Part shown: positions 1-8,308 of the stretch, in pieces | Layout: every line of letters starts with the position of its first letter | Position numbering within the stretch: position 1 is the stretch's first letter | DNA from: Streptomyces nojiriensis | Lineage (GTDB): Bacteria; Actinomycetota; Actinomycetes; Streptomycetales; Streptomycetaceae | Assembly: GCF_017639205.1 (NCBI RefSeq) | Contig: NZ_CP071139.1 | Coordinates: forward strand, 7,563,501-7,627,500 | Length of the DNA: 64,000 bases | Direction of reading: 5' to 3' | Position numbers and translations under genes: made by a program | Notes under the pieces: model-generated | Database searches by the model: none | What the model saw: only the letters and a program-made list of their open reading frames with translations | What the model was told of the DNA's origin: nothing

Positions 1-2514
1 GCCCGGATGGATCTCACCGTCTTCGAGACGGAGGTCTGGGAACTGGTCCAGGACCTGGAGGTGCTCTACGACCTGATGACCCAGCTCGACACCGCGGACG
101 CCCGCCGTTCCGGGATCCTGCGGGCCCTCGGCGCCGCGCTGGACACCCTCGACCTCGGCGACGTACCCGGCACGGCGGCCGCCGCCCGCGGGTGTCTGGC
201 CAGGGTGCTCGCCGCCCCGGCCAGCGCCTCCGCGCACCGGATCAGCGCGGTCGGCCACGCCCACATCGACTCCGCGTGGCTGTGGCCGCTGCGCGAGACG
301 GTCCGCAAGGTCTCGCGCACGGCCTCCAACATGGTCAACCTGATGGACCAGCACCCCGAGTTCGTCTTCGCGATGTCGCAGGCGCAGCAGCTCGACTGGA
401 TCAAGACGTACCGGCCCGAGCTCTTCGAGCGGGTCAAGAAGAAGATCGCGGACGGGCAGTTCGTGCCGGTCGGCGGCATGTGGGTGGAGTCCGACACCAA
501 CATGGTCGGCGGCGAGGCCATGGCCCGCCAGTTCCTCTACGGCAAGAAGTTCTTCCTCGACGAGTTCGGCATCGAGACGCAGAACGTCTGGCTCCCCGAC
601 TCCTTCGGCTACACCGCCGCGATGCCCCAGATCGTCAAGCTCTCCGGCTCCAAGTGGTTCCTGACCCAGAAGATCTCCTGGTCCCAGGTCAACCGGTTCC
701 CGCACCACACCTTCTGGTGGGAGGGCATCGACGGCACCCGCGTCTTCACCCACTTCCCGCCCGTCGACACCTACAACTCCGACCTCGGCGGCGCCCAACT
801 GGCCCACGCCGCCCGCAACTACCGGGAGAAGGGCCACGGTTCGCGCTCGCTCGTCCCCTTCGGCTGGGGCGACGGCGGTGGCGGCCCCACCCGCGAACAC
901 CTCGCCCGTGCCCGCCGCCAGCGGGATCTGGAGGGCTCCCCGAAGGTCCGGATCGAGCGCCCGGACGCCTTCTTCGAGAAGGCCCGCGCCGAGTACGAGG
1001 ACGCGCCCGTCTGGGCCGGTGAGCTCTACCTGGAGCTGCACCGCGGCACCTACACGTCCCAGGCCAAGACCAAGCAGGGCAACCGGCGCAGCGAGTCGCT
1101 GCTGCGCGAGGCCGAGCTGTGGGCGGCGACGGCCGCGGTGCGGGTCGCCGGGTACGCGTACCCGTACGAGGACCTGGAGCGGATCTGGAAGACGGTGCTG
1201 CTCCACCAGTTCCACGACATCCTGCCGGGCTCGTCCATCGCCTGGGTGCACCGCGAGGCGCGCGAGACGTACGCGGCGGTACGAGAGGAGCTCCGGGGGA
1301 TCACCCTCGCCGCCCAGCAGGCGCTGGCGGGCCAGGGAACCGAGGAGCTCGTCTTCAACTGCGCCCCGCACGCCCGGCGCGGCGTCTCGGCGGGCGGGGC
1401 CGACCGCCCGGCCGACGCGGGGGAGGAGCCCGTCACGGTGGAGGAGCGGCACGGCGGCGGGCACATCCTGGCCAACGGCCGGCTGTTGGTGGAGATCGAC
1501 CGCCGCGGTCTGATCGTCTCCGTCTACGACCTGGAGGCGCGCCGCGAGGCGGTCGCCCCGGGCACCGCGGCGAACCTGCTCCAGATCCACCCCGACTTCC
1601 CGAACATGTGGGACGCCTGGGACATCGACGCGTTCTACCGCAACCGGGTCACCGATCTCGTGGAGCTGGACCGGCTGGAGGTCACCGGGAGCGGCCCGCG
1701 GTCGGCGACCGTCCGCGTGAGCCGCTCCTTCGGCCGGTCGGCGGCGGTCCAGCAGATCACCCTGCGGGCCGGGGCCAAGACGGTCGACATCGTCACGGAG
1801 GTGGACTGGCACGAGACGGAGAAGTTCCTCAAAGCCGCCTTCCCGCTGGACGTGAAGGCCGAACGGACCGCTTCCGAGACCCAGTTCGGGCACGTGTACC
1901 GGGCCACCCACACCAACACCTCGTGGGAGGCGGCCAAGTTCGAGATCTGCGCCCACCGCTGGATCCACGCGGAGGAGCCCGGCTGGGGGGTGGCGCTGCT
2001 CAACGACTCCACGTACGGGCACGACGTGACCCGGGACGTACGGGCCGACGGCGGCCAGACCACCACGGTCCGGCTCTCCCTGCTGCGCGCCCCGCGCTAC
2101 CCCGACCCGGAGACCGACCAGGGCTCCCACACCCTGCGCTTCTCGCTCGCGCCCGGAGCCGGGATCGGGGACGCGGTCCGCGAGGGCCACGCGCTGAACC
2201 TGCCCGAGCGGGTGGTCCGCGGCGCGGGCCCGGTCGCCCCGCTGGTCACGGTCGACGAGGACGCGGTGGTGGTGGAGGCGGTCAAGCTGGCCGAGGACCG
2301 CAGCGGTGATGTGATCGTCCGCCTCTACGAGTCCCGCGGCGGCCGTGCCCGGGCCGTCCTCACGGCGGGCTTCCCGATCGCGGACGCGGTGGAGAGCGAC
2401 CTGCTCGAACGCCCGCTGGCGGGCTCGGCGGTGGGCGTCCCCACCCCGGAGGGCCGGATCCCGCTCGTCCTGCGCCCGTTCCAGATCGTCACGGTCCGCC
2501 TGCACCGCGCCTGA
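1..2514 (+). CDS. alpha-mannosidase, GH38 (5' end outside window)
   Basis: Retaining alpha-mannosidase that hydrolyses alpha-mannosidic bonds, probably on imported or external glycans. The frame is open to the left edge and the first ATG (7) lies inside what should be the N-terminal region, because actinobacterial GH38 proteins are usually about 1000 residues and 835 follow that ATG. I therefore treat it as partial. The zinc-site motif GHAHIDSAWLW is at about residues 82-92, and the segment WLPDSFGY at about 198 carries the Asp expected to be the catalytic nucleophile. The C-terminal beta-sandwich half is complete. A hairpin shared with the convergent next gene follows the stop. Family assignment is firm; substrate is not known. 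Confidence 0.92.
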   Translation, partial: ARMDLTVFETEVWELVQDLEVLYDLMTQLDTADARRSGILRALGAALDTLDLGDVPGTAAAARGCLARVLAAPASASAHRISAVGHAHIDSAWLWPLRETVRKVSRTASNMVNLMDQHPEFVFAMSQAQQLDWIKTYRPELFERVKKKIADGQFVPVGGMWVESDTNMVGGEAMARQFLYGKKFFLDEFGIETQNVWLPDSFGYTAAMPQIVKLSGSKWFLTQKISWSQVNRFPHHTFWWEGIDGTRVFTHFPPVDTYNSDLGGAQLAHAARNYREKGHGSRSLVPFGWGDGGGGPTREHLARARRQRDLEGSPKVRIERPDAFFEKARAEYEDAPVWAGELYLELHRGTYTSQAKTKQGNRRSESLLREAELWAATAAVRVAGYAYPYEDLERIWKTVLLHQFHDILPGSSIAWVHREARETYAAVREELRGITLAAQQALAGQGTEELVFNCAPHARRGVSAGGADRPADAGEEPVTVEERHGGGHILANGRLLVEIDRRGLIVSVYDLEARREAVAPGTAANLLQIHPDFPNMWDAWDIDAFYRNRVTDLVELDRLEVTGSGPRSATVRVSRSFGRSAAVQQITLRAGAKTVDIVTEVDWHETEKFLKAAFPLDVKAERTASETQFGHVYRATHTNTSWEAAKFEICAHRWIHAEEPGWGVALLNDSTYGHDVTRDVRADGGQTTTVRLSLLRAPRYPDPETDQGSHTLRFSLAPGAGIGDAVREGHALNLPERVVRGAGPVAPLVTVDEDAVVVEAVKLAEDRSGDVIVRLYESRGGRARAVLTAGFPIADAVESDLLERPLAGSAVGVPTPEGRIPLVLRPFQIVTVRLHRA

Positions 2515-2540
2515 CGGCCCGGGCGGGCTCCGGCGGCGGT

Positions 2541-2569
2541 CCCCGGCCCGGCCCCCCTCAGGGCCGGGG
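2541..2569. terminator. bidirectional hairpin between convergent genes
   Basis: Nine-base perfect inverted repeat CCCCGGCCC (2541-2549) and GGGCCGGGG (2561-2569). It overlaps the stop codon of the minus-strand gene at 2558 and lies 27 bp after the mannosidase stop, so it can serve both genes. No U-tract, as is normal in Streptomyces. Confidence 0.5.
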
Positions 2570-3358
2570 GCCCGCCGCCAGTGCGGTGCGCAGCGCGGCC
2601 AGGCGCTCGGTGTCCGGCGGGAGTTCCAGGCGGTCGAGGAGGGCGAGCCCCTCGGCGGGGTCGATGCTCCCGAAGGTGTCGTGGTGGCTGCGCAGGACGG
2701 CGCGGAAGACGGCGTGGTGCAGGTCGGGTACGCGGGCGGCGGCCCGGTAGGTGCCGATCTTGACGGCCCAGGGCACGGGTCCCGAGTACTCCAGCACCCG
2801 CCGGGCCCGGCGCAGCAGCGGTTCGGGAGCGCCGGGCAGCAGCCGTTCACGATCGTCGCCGAGGACCTCGGCGAAGGCCTCGGCCGCGGTCGGGGCGTAC
2901 TCGAACCAGTCGAACCAGAGCGAGTAGGTGATCGCCTCGTACTCGCGCACGGCCTCCAGCCGCCGGCGGTAGCCGCCCCACAGGAGGTCCGGCGGGAGCG
3001 GGCCCAGCGGTCCCAGGTGCGCGGTGTGGATCTGATCGGTCACCAGGGGGTGCCACCCCAGGAGGTCCATGAGCCCGAGCGCCACCCGCAGCCGTCCTGC
3101 GACGTCGAGCGTCTCGTCGGTGAAGGCCATCGACCCGAGCCCGTTGCACAGGTCCTGCGTGGTGAGGACTCCGGCGGGCGGCTCGGCGTCGTACCACGTG
3201 TCGGGGCCGGTCTGCGTGATGCCGTCCTCGGCGAGCCAGCGCCGCGCCCGCTCGCCGTCGGACGGGTCGCCCGGGACCGGGGGATCGCCGTCGGCGGGTC
3301 CGGAGGCCGGGTCGGTCGGCGGGACGCCGTCCAGGGGCGGGGTGTGGTGCTCGGTCAT
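2558..3358 (-). CDS. hypothetical protein, 266 aa
   Basis: I do not recognise this family. The first 35 residues are Pro/Asp/Gly-rich and look disordered; the rest is a soluble mixed alpha/beta sequence rich in Trp, Arg and Glu with no signal peptide or membrane segment. Codon use is typical of the neighbours and the start ATG (3358) is the first in frame, so it is very likely a real gene. It converges on the mannosidase and is divergent from the dienoyl-CoA reductase. No function is proposed. Confidence 0.75.
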   Translation of the reverse strand: MTEHHTPPLDGVPPTDPASGPADGDPPVPGDPSDGERARRWLAEDGITQTGPDTWYDAEPPAGVLTTQDLCNGLGSMAFTDETLDVAGRLRVALGLMDLLGWHPLVTDQIHTAHLGPLGPLPPDLLWGGYRRRLEAVREYEAITYSLWFDWFEYAPTAAEAFAEVLGDDRERLLPGAPEPLLRRARRVLEYSGPVPWAVKIGTYRAAARVPDLHHAVFRAVLRSHHDTFGSIDPAEGLALLDRLELPPDTERLAALRTALAAGPRP

Positions 3359-3460
3359 CCGGCCGACGGTACGGGGGCGGCGTGAACTCCGCCACAGGGC
3401 CAGGGGCCGCCCGCGCCCCGGCCCCGGGATTTCCGGGGCGGAAGGTTCCCGGCCGCCCCC

Positions 3461-3486
3461 TTTTGGTTATGCACTTAGTTGCAAAA
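3461..3486 (+). promoter_or_regulatory. possible MarR-type operator upstream of the dienoyl-CoA reductase
   Basis: An AT-rich patch in GC-rich surroundings holds TTTTG (3461-3465) and CAAAA (3482-3486) as an inverted repeat enclosing two copies of TGCA (3470-3473, 3480-3483). The TTAGTTGCAAAAC half resembles MarR-family sites seen upstream of actinobacterial oxidoreductase genes. It lies 56 bp before the downstream start. No regulator gene is adjacent, so the link is inference. Confidence 0.35.
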
Positions 3487-3541
3487 CCCGCCTCTCCTCG
3501 CTAGAACAGGTTCATCACCCCCGCGCGAGGAGGCGCCCCTC

Positions 3542-5566
3542 ATGAGTTCCCAGAGCCGGTACCCGCACCTGCTGAGCCCCCTGGACCTCGGCTTCACCAC
3601 CCTGCCGAACCGCGTGATCATGGGCTCGATGCACACCGGCCTCGAAGAGCACCAGGGCGGCTTCGAGCGGCTCGCCGCCTTCTACGCCGAGCGCGCCCGC
3701 GGCGGCGCCGGCCTGATCGTCACCGGCGGCATCTCCCCGAACGACGCCGGCCGCCCCTTCGAGGGAGGCTCCCGCCTCACCACCGAGGACGAGGCCGCCG
3801 AGCACCGGGTGATCACCGAGGCCGTGCACGCCGAGGGCGGGAAGATCGCGATGCAGATCCTCCACTTCGGCCGCTACGCCTACCACAAGGACCTGGTCGC
3901 CCCCAGCGCCATCCAGGCCCCCATCAGCCCCTTCGTCCCGAACGAGCTCACCGACGCCGAGGTCGAGCGCACCGTCGAGGACTTCGTCCGCGCCGCCCGC
4001 CTCGCCAAGCTCGCGGGCTACGACGGCGTCGAGATCATGGGCTCCGAGGGCTACCTCGTCAACGAGTTCATCGCCGCCGCCACCAACAAGCGCACCGACC
4101 GCTGGGGCGGCGCGTACGAGAACCGCGTCCGCTTCCCGCTGGAGATCGTCCGGCGCACCCGCGCGGCCGTCGGCGAGGACTTCATCCTCATCTACCGCCT
4201 CTCCATGCTCGACCTCATCCCCGGCGGCTCCACCCTCGACGAGGTCGTCCACCTCGCCAAGGAGATCGAGGCGGCCGGCGCCACCATCATCAACACCGGC
4301 ATCGGCTGGCACGAGGCCCGCATCCCCACCATCGCCACCTCCGTCCCGCGCGGCGCCTACACCTGGGTCACCAAGCGCCTCATGGGCGCGGTGAGCGTCC
4401 CCCTGGTCACCAGCAACCGCATCAACACGCCGGAGATCGCCGAGGAGCTGCTCGCCGACGGCCGCGCCGACCTGGTCTCCCTGGCCCGCCCCTTCCTGGC
4501 CGACGCCGACTTCGTCGCCAAGGCCGCGGCCGGCCGCTCCGAGACCATCAACACCTGCATCGGCTGCAACCAGGCCTGCCTCGACCACACCTTCAGCGGC
4601 AAGATCACCAGCTGCCTGGTCAACCCGCGCGCCTGCCACGAGACCGAGCTCGTGCTGTCCCCGACGCGGACCAGGAAGCGCGTCGCCGTCGTCGGCGCCG
4701 GTCCCGCCGGCCTCGCCTGCTCGGTATCCGCCGCCGGCCGCGGCCACGCCGTCACCCTCTTCGAGGCCTCCGGCCACATCGGCGGCCAGCTCGACATCGC
4801 CCGCCGCATCCCCGGCAAGGAGGAGTTCGAGGAGACCATCCGCTACTTCGGCACCCAGCTCGCGGAGTCCGGCGTCGAGGTCCGCCTCAACACCCGCGCC
4901 GACGTGGAGACCCTCCAGGGCTACGACGAGGTCGTCATCGCCACCGGCGTCACCCCGCGCACCCCCGACATCGAGGGCGTGGACCACGCCAACGTCGTCA
5001 GCTACCTCGACGTGCTGCGCGACGGTGCCCCCGTCGGCGACCGCGTCGCCGTCGTCGGCGCCGGCGGCATCGGCTTCGACGTCGCCGAGTTCCTCACCGA
5101 CAGCGGCGAGGGAGCCTCCCAGGACCCGGACGTCTACTTCCGCCACTGGGGCGTGGACACCACGTACGCCGGCCCCGGCGGGCTCACCGCCCCCGAGCGC
5201 CCCGCGACGCCGCGCCAGGTCCACCTCCTCCAGCGCAAGGCCACCAAGGTCGGCGCGGGTCTCGGCACCACCACCGGGTGGATCCACCGCGCGGAGCTCA
5301 AGCACCGGGGCGTCGTCTCGGTCGCGGGGGCCACGTACGACCGGATCGACGACCAGGGCCTGCACATCACCGTCGACGGCGAACAGCACCTCGTGCCCGC
5401 CGACACGGTGGTCCTGTGCACGGGCCAGGAGCCGCGCCGCGACCTGTACGAGGCCCTGCGCGCGGCGGGCACCCCGGCCCACCTGATCGGCGGCGCCGAC
5501 GTGGCGGCCGAGCTCGACGCCAAGCGGGCCATCCGGCAGGGCACGGAACTCGCCGCAGGCCTGTGA
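3542..5566 (+). CDS. fadH: FAD/FMN/4Fe-4S NADPH-dependent 2,4-dienoyl-CoA reductase (FadH type)
   Basis: Old-yellow-enzyme-like reductase that removes cis double bonds from dienoyl-CoA during beta-oxidation of unsaturated fatty acids; close relatives reduce other enones. Residues 1-360 form the FMN TIM barrel. The 4Fe-4S cluster cysteines are in CIGCNQAC (about 339-346) with a further Cys about 12 residues later. An FAD-binding GAGPAG motif sits near 385 and an NAD(P)-binding GAGGIG near 505. Length (674 aa) matches the family. ATG 3542 is chosen because AGGAGG lies 8 bp upstream. The gene appears monocistronic and ends in a strong hairpin. Substrate could differ from dienoyl-CoA. Confidence 0.88.
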   Translation: MSSQSRYPHLLSPLDLGFTTLPNRVIMGSMHTGLEEHQGGFERLAAFYAERARGGAGLIVTGGISPNDAGRPFEGGSRLTTEDEAAEHRVITEAVHAEGGKIAMQILHFGRYAYHKDLVAPSAIQAPISPFVPNELTDAEVERTVEDFVRAARLAKLAGYDGVEIMGSEGYLVNEFIAAATNKRTDRWGGAYENRVRFPLEIVRRTRAAVGEDFILIYRLSMLDLIPGGSTLDEVVHLAKEIEAAGATIINTGIGWHEARIPTIATSVPRGAYTWVTKRLMGAVSVPLVTSNRINTPEIAEELLADGRADLVSLARPFLADADFVAKAAAGRSETINTCIGCNQACLDHTFSGKITSCLVNPRACHETELVLSPTRTRKRVAVVGAGPAGLACSVSAAGRGHAVTLFEASGHIGGQLDIARRIPGKEEFEETIRYFGTQLAESGVEVRLNTRADVETLQGYDEVVIATGVTPRTPDIEGVDHANVVSYLDVLRDGAPVGDRVAVVGAGGIGFDVAEFLTDSGEGASQDPDVYFRHWGVDTTYAGPGGLTAPERPATPRQVHLLQRKATKVGAGLGTTTGWIHRAELKHRGVVSVAGATYDRIDDQGLHITVDGEQHLVPADTVVLCTGQEPRRDLYEALRAAGTPAHLIGGADVAAELDAKRAIRQGTELAAGL

Positions 5567-5575
5567 CCCAAAGGG

Positions 5576-5607
5576 GATTGTGGCGGTCCGGCCGGGCCGC
5601 CACAATC
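5576..5607 (+). terminator. hairpin after the dienoyl-CoA reductase
   Basis: Perfect 11-bp inverted repeat (arms 5576-5586 and 5597-5607, GATTGTGGCGG and its complement) with a 10-base loop, 9 bp after the reductase stop. A GTG at 5580 in frame with the next gene lies inside the left arm, which argues against that start. Confidence 0.65.
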
Positions 5608-5612
5608 TCCCG

Positions 5613-6026
5613 GTGACGATCTCACCGGCAGACGCAGACAAGATCCTTACCGACAACTTCGCCCCCTGGGTGCTCGCCCTCGGACTGACCGTCCAGGAGA
5701 CCGGCGAGCGGCACGCCGTGCTGCGCCTGCCCTGGTCGGACGAGCTGGCCCGGGACGGCGGCGGCCTCTCGGGCCAGGCCATGATGGCGGCCGCCGACAC
5801 GGCCACCGTCATCGCGATCTCCGCCGCCCGCGGGACCTACGGGCCGATGACCACCGTCCAGCAGTCCACCAGCTTCCAGCGGCCGGTGGTCGGGGCCGAC
5901 GTACTGATCCACGTACGGGTGACCAAGCTCGGCAAGCGGATGGCCTTCGCCGACATCACCCTGACCCCCGAGGGCGCCGAGGACCCGGCGGCCACAGCCT
6001 CCACCGTGTACGCCCTGCTCGGCTAG
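5613..6026 (+). CDS. PaaI-family (hotdog) thioesterase
   Basis: Small hotdog-fold acyl-CoA thioesterase, 137 aa. The block around LSGQAMMAAADTATVIAI (about residues 49-67) corresponds to the central hotdog helix, with Asp59 placed near the usual catalytic acid, although the common HGG tripeptide is replaced here. GTG 5613 is preferred over GTG 5580 because the latter is inside the preceding terminator stem; no clear Shine-Dalgarno is visible. The TAG stop shares its final G with the first base of an inverted-repeat element. Position after fadH suggests acyl-CoA metabolism, but the terminator between them argues for separate transcription. Confidence 0.78.
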   Translation: MTISPADADKILTDNFAPWVLALGLTVQETGERHAVLRLPWSDELARDGGGLSGQAMMAAADTATVIAISAARGTYGPMTTVQQSTSFQRPVVGADVLIHVRVTKLGKRMAFADITLTPEGAEDPAATASTVYALLG

Positions 6027-6188
6027 GCCGTCTCTTCCGGATCTTGCCGGGCCCGCGACGCCCGGCACCGCACCTGGCCGCGTTGTCGGGGCGCCCGAGT
6101 ACGTCCGGTACACGGTGCGCTTCTCCGCCTTGCCATGTACGGCACCGGACGCCGCGGGCTCGGCCGACAAGATCCGGAAGAGACGGCC
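6026..6188. repeat. 163-bp terminal-inverted-repeat element, copy 1
   Basis: Starts GGCCGTCTCTTCCGGATC and ends with a perfect 21-bp inverted copy (6026-6046 against 6168-6188). The same element, about nine differences by eye, is at 29454-29616 with identical length, and a 60-bp internally deleted form is at 8140-8199. No transposase is present, so it is MITE-like; ends of this general kind occur on Streptomyces IS5-related elements. The first G is also the last base of the upstream TAG stop. No flanking target duplication is evident. Confidence 0.85.
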
Positions 6189-6305
6189 TGGACGCCCCCT
6201 GGGGGACGGGGCGAAAACGCGTTGGCGGGCGGCGGACCGGTTCGCCTACGCTCGCCCCCATCGGCCGACCACGGAGGCGGTCGGCAGGCACGGGGGAGCG
6301 GCACC

Positions 6306-7637
6306 ATCTCGGCGGAATCCAGGACCCACGATTCGCTGCCGCCGCTGCGGCGGAACAAGGACTTCACCGTCTTCTGGCTCGGCCAGGCGCTGTCCGTGCT
6401 CGGCGGGTCCGTCTCGATGCTCGCGCTTCCCCTGCTCGTCCTCCACGCCACCGGATCCCTCGTCCAGATGGGCCTGGTCACGGTCGTCTCCAGCACCACC
6501 TCCATCGGCGCGGGGGTCTTCGCCGGGTACGTGGTGGACCGTCTGGACCGCCGCAGGCTCATGATCGTCTGTGATCTGGTGCGGGCCGTGCTGTTCGGCG
6601 CGGTACCGCTCGTCTGGTGGGTGGCCGGGCCGCAGATCTGGCTGTTGTACGTGCTGACGGCGCTCGCCGCCGTACTGAGGACGCTGTTCGACGTCGCGTA
6701 CGTGACCGCCATCCCCAATCTGGTGCGTACGCAGGACCTCACGGCCGCCAACGGACGGCTGATGGGCACCTTCGCCCTCGGCGGCCTGCTCGGGCCGGTG
6801 GTGGCCGGCTTCCTCACCGCCGGAGTGGGCGCGGACTGGGCACTGGCCCTGGACGGGGCGACCTTCCTGGTCTCCGCCGCGAGCCTGGGGTGGGTGCGGT
6901 TCACCGCGCGCCCGGCCGAGGACGGCGCCGACAAGGCCGGGGGCGGGGACCAGGCGGGGGCCGGGGCCGGGATGTTCCGGGAGATGTTCGTGGTCGGCTT
7001 CCGCTTCCTGTGGAGCCACCCGCTGCTGCGCCCGCTCACGGTAGGGCTCACCGTGCTGACGTTCGTCACCATGGGCGCCACCGACCTGCTGATCTACCGG
7101 GTCCAGCACGACCTCGGCCGGGACGCGGCCACCCTCGGCTACGTGATCGCCGTCAGCGGGGCCGGGTCGGTCGCCGCGGCCCTGAGCGCTGGGCGACTGC
7201 GCCGGCTCCTCGGTTTCGGCACGTGCTGGCTCGCCTCCGTCGCGATGATCGCCGTCGGGGTGACGGTGACGGGCGTCAGCCGCAGCGTGCCGGTGATCGC
7301 CGCACTGGCCGCCGTCTTCATGTTCGGGATGACCCTCGGCGGGATCTGCAGCATGACCCTGCGCCAGGAGGTGACCCCGGACCACCTGCTCGGCCGGGTC
7401 ACGTCCGCCTTCTGGACCGTGCACAACGCCTCGGGCCCGGTGGGCGCGGCCGTGCTCACGCTGCTGGCCGCCCGGCACGGGGTCCCGGCGGTCAGCATGG
7501 CGGGCGGGGCGCTGTGCCTGCTGATCCTCGGCGGCGCGCTGCTGACCCCGCTGCGCGGCAGCCGCGCGGGCGCGGCGACGGCCGGGTCCGGCGCCCCGGA
7601 CCAGGAGCCGGCCGCGGAGCCGTCGGCGCGCGCGTAG
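6306..7637 (+). CDS. MFS transporter (drug efflux type)
   Basis: Major facilitator with 12 predicted membrane segments. It belongs to the MFS_3/enterobactin-exporter-like group: an N-terminal LRRNKDFTVFWLGQALSVLG segment leads into helix 1, and YVVDRLDRRRLM marks the loop after helix 2. The Ala/Gly-rich C-terminus after about residue 420 is probably disordered. The start is uncertain. An ideal Shine-Dalgarno GGGGGAG (6292-6298) is followed 7 bp later by ATC (6306), not a standard codon; in-frame alternatives are TTG 6222 and CTG 6336. An in-frame ATG at 6135 is inside the repeat element and is rejected. Substrate unknown. Confidence 0.85.
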   Translation: MSAESRTHDSLPPLRRNKDFTVFWLGQALSVLGGSVSMLALPLLVLHATGSLVQMGLVTVVSSTTSIGAGVFAGYVVDRLDRRRLMIVCDLVRAVLFGAVPLVWWVAGPQIWLLYVLTALAAVLRTLFDVAYVTAIPNLVRTQDLTAANGRLMGTFALGGLLGPVVAGFLTAGVGADWALALDGATFLVSAASLGWVRFTARPAEDGADKAGGGDQAGAGAGMFREMFVVGFRFLWSHPLLRPLTVGLTVLTFVTMGATDLLIYRVQHDLGRDAATLGYVIAVSGAGSVAAALSAGRLRRLLGFGTCWLASVAMIAVGVTVTGVSRSVPVIAALAAVFMFGMTLGGICSMTLRQEVTPDHLLGRVTSAFWTVHNASGPVGAAVLTLLAARHGVPAVSMAGGALCLLILGGALLTPLRGSRAGAATAGSGAPDQEPAAEPSARA

Positions 7638-7687
7638 GGGGCCCGTCTGGGATCGTGGACCACAGGTAGCCGCACCGAGGAGCCCAC

Positions 7688-8140
7688 ATGTCCGGACAGT
7701 TCGAGGCGAGCGTCGAGATCGACCGGCCGGTGGAGGCGGTGTTCGCCTACCTCGCCGACGGACGGCACGACCCCGAATTCAGCCCGCGCGTCCAGGAGAT
7801 CACCAAGATCCCGGACGGCCCCACGGCCCTCGGCACGGTCTTCCGGAGCACGGTCAAGGACGCCGGGATGAAGACCGGCCGTGAGTTCCGCATCATCGGC
7901 CTGGAACCGCCGCACCTGATCCGCTGGACGGAGCAGAGCCGCAACCTCATCACGGCGGAGGGCGGCTACGACCTCGAATCCCTCCCCGGCGGCCGCACCC
8001 GCGTCCGCATCTTCAACACCCTCGAAGGCCACGGCATCGGCAAGCTGCTCGTCGGCCTCGCGCTCGGCGCGGCCCGCAAGGACGCCCCCGACTTCGGCCG
8101 CCGCATCAAGGCGGCCGCGGAGGCGTCCCTCCCCCGCTAG
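7688..8140 (+). CDS. SRPBCC-family protein (polyketide cyclase/START-like)
   Basis: 150-aa single-domain START/Bet v1-like protein. The N-terminal pattern EASVEIDRPVEAVFAYLAD is the typical first strand and helix, and the repeated pattern of strands ends with a long C-terminal helix from about residue 120. Such proteins bind small hydrophobic ligands or act as activators or cyclases; nothing here fixes which. GAGGAG precedes ATG 7688 at good spacing. The TAG stop is fused to the inverted-repeat hairpin that starts at 8140. It lies 50 bp after the MFS gene and may be co-transcribed with it. Confidence 0.85.
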   Translation: MSGQFEASVEIDRPVEAVFAYLADGRHDPEFSPRVQEITKIPDGPTALGTVFRSTVKDAGMKTGREFRIIGLEPPHLIRWTEQSRNLITAEGGYDLESLPGGRTRVRIFNTLEGHGIGKLLVGLALGAARKDAPDFGRRIKAAAEASLPR

Positions 8141-8199
8141 GCCGTCTCTTCCGGATCTTGCCGGGCGTCGCGGGCCCGGCAAGATCCGAAAGAACGGCC
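8140..8199. repeat. 60-bp internally deleted copy of the inverted-repeat element
   Basis: Near-perfect hairpin with arms 8140-8165 and 8175-8199. Read on the minus strand, its first 40 bases match the left end of the 163-bp copies (through CCCGCGACGCCCGGC) and then jump directly to their right end. It is therefore the same element with about 103 bp of interior missing, in the opposite orientation. The left end again begins at the G of a TAG stop. One arm lacks a base present in the full copies. It should act as a terminator for the SRPBCC gene. Confidence 0.8.
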
Positions 8200-8308
8200 T
8201 GGGCCGGGGCGTCCTGCCGGTCGGGCGAGGGCGGCGCGTCCGTCCTCGCCGCGCGGAAGCCGCGCGTAGCCTGGCGACAGCCGCAGCCGTCCGAGTCGGG
8301 CAGGAAGT

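Noticed and set aside
3515..5812. 765-aa minus-strand open frame opposite the dienoyl-CoA reductase
   Set aside because: Extreme Gly/Ala/Asp/Val composition without motifs, antisense to a clear FadH-type protein.
6135..6305. N-terminal extension of the MFS gene from ATG 6135
   Set aside because: The ATG lies inside the inverted-repeat element and the added residues are not transporter-like.
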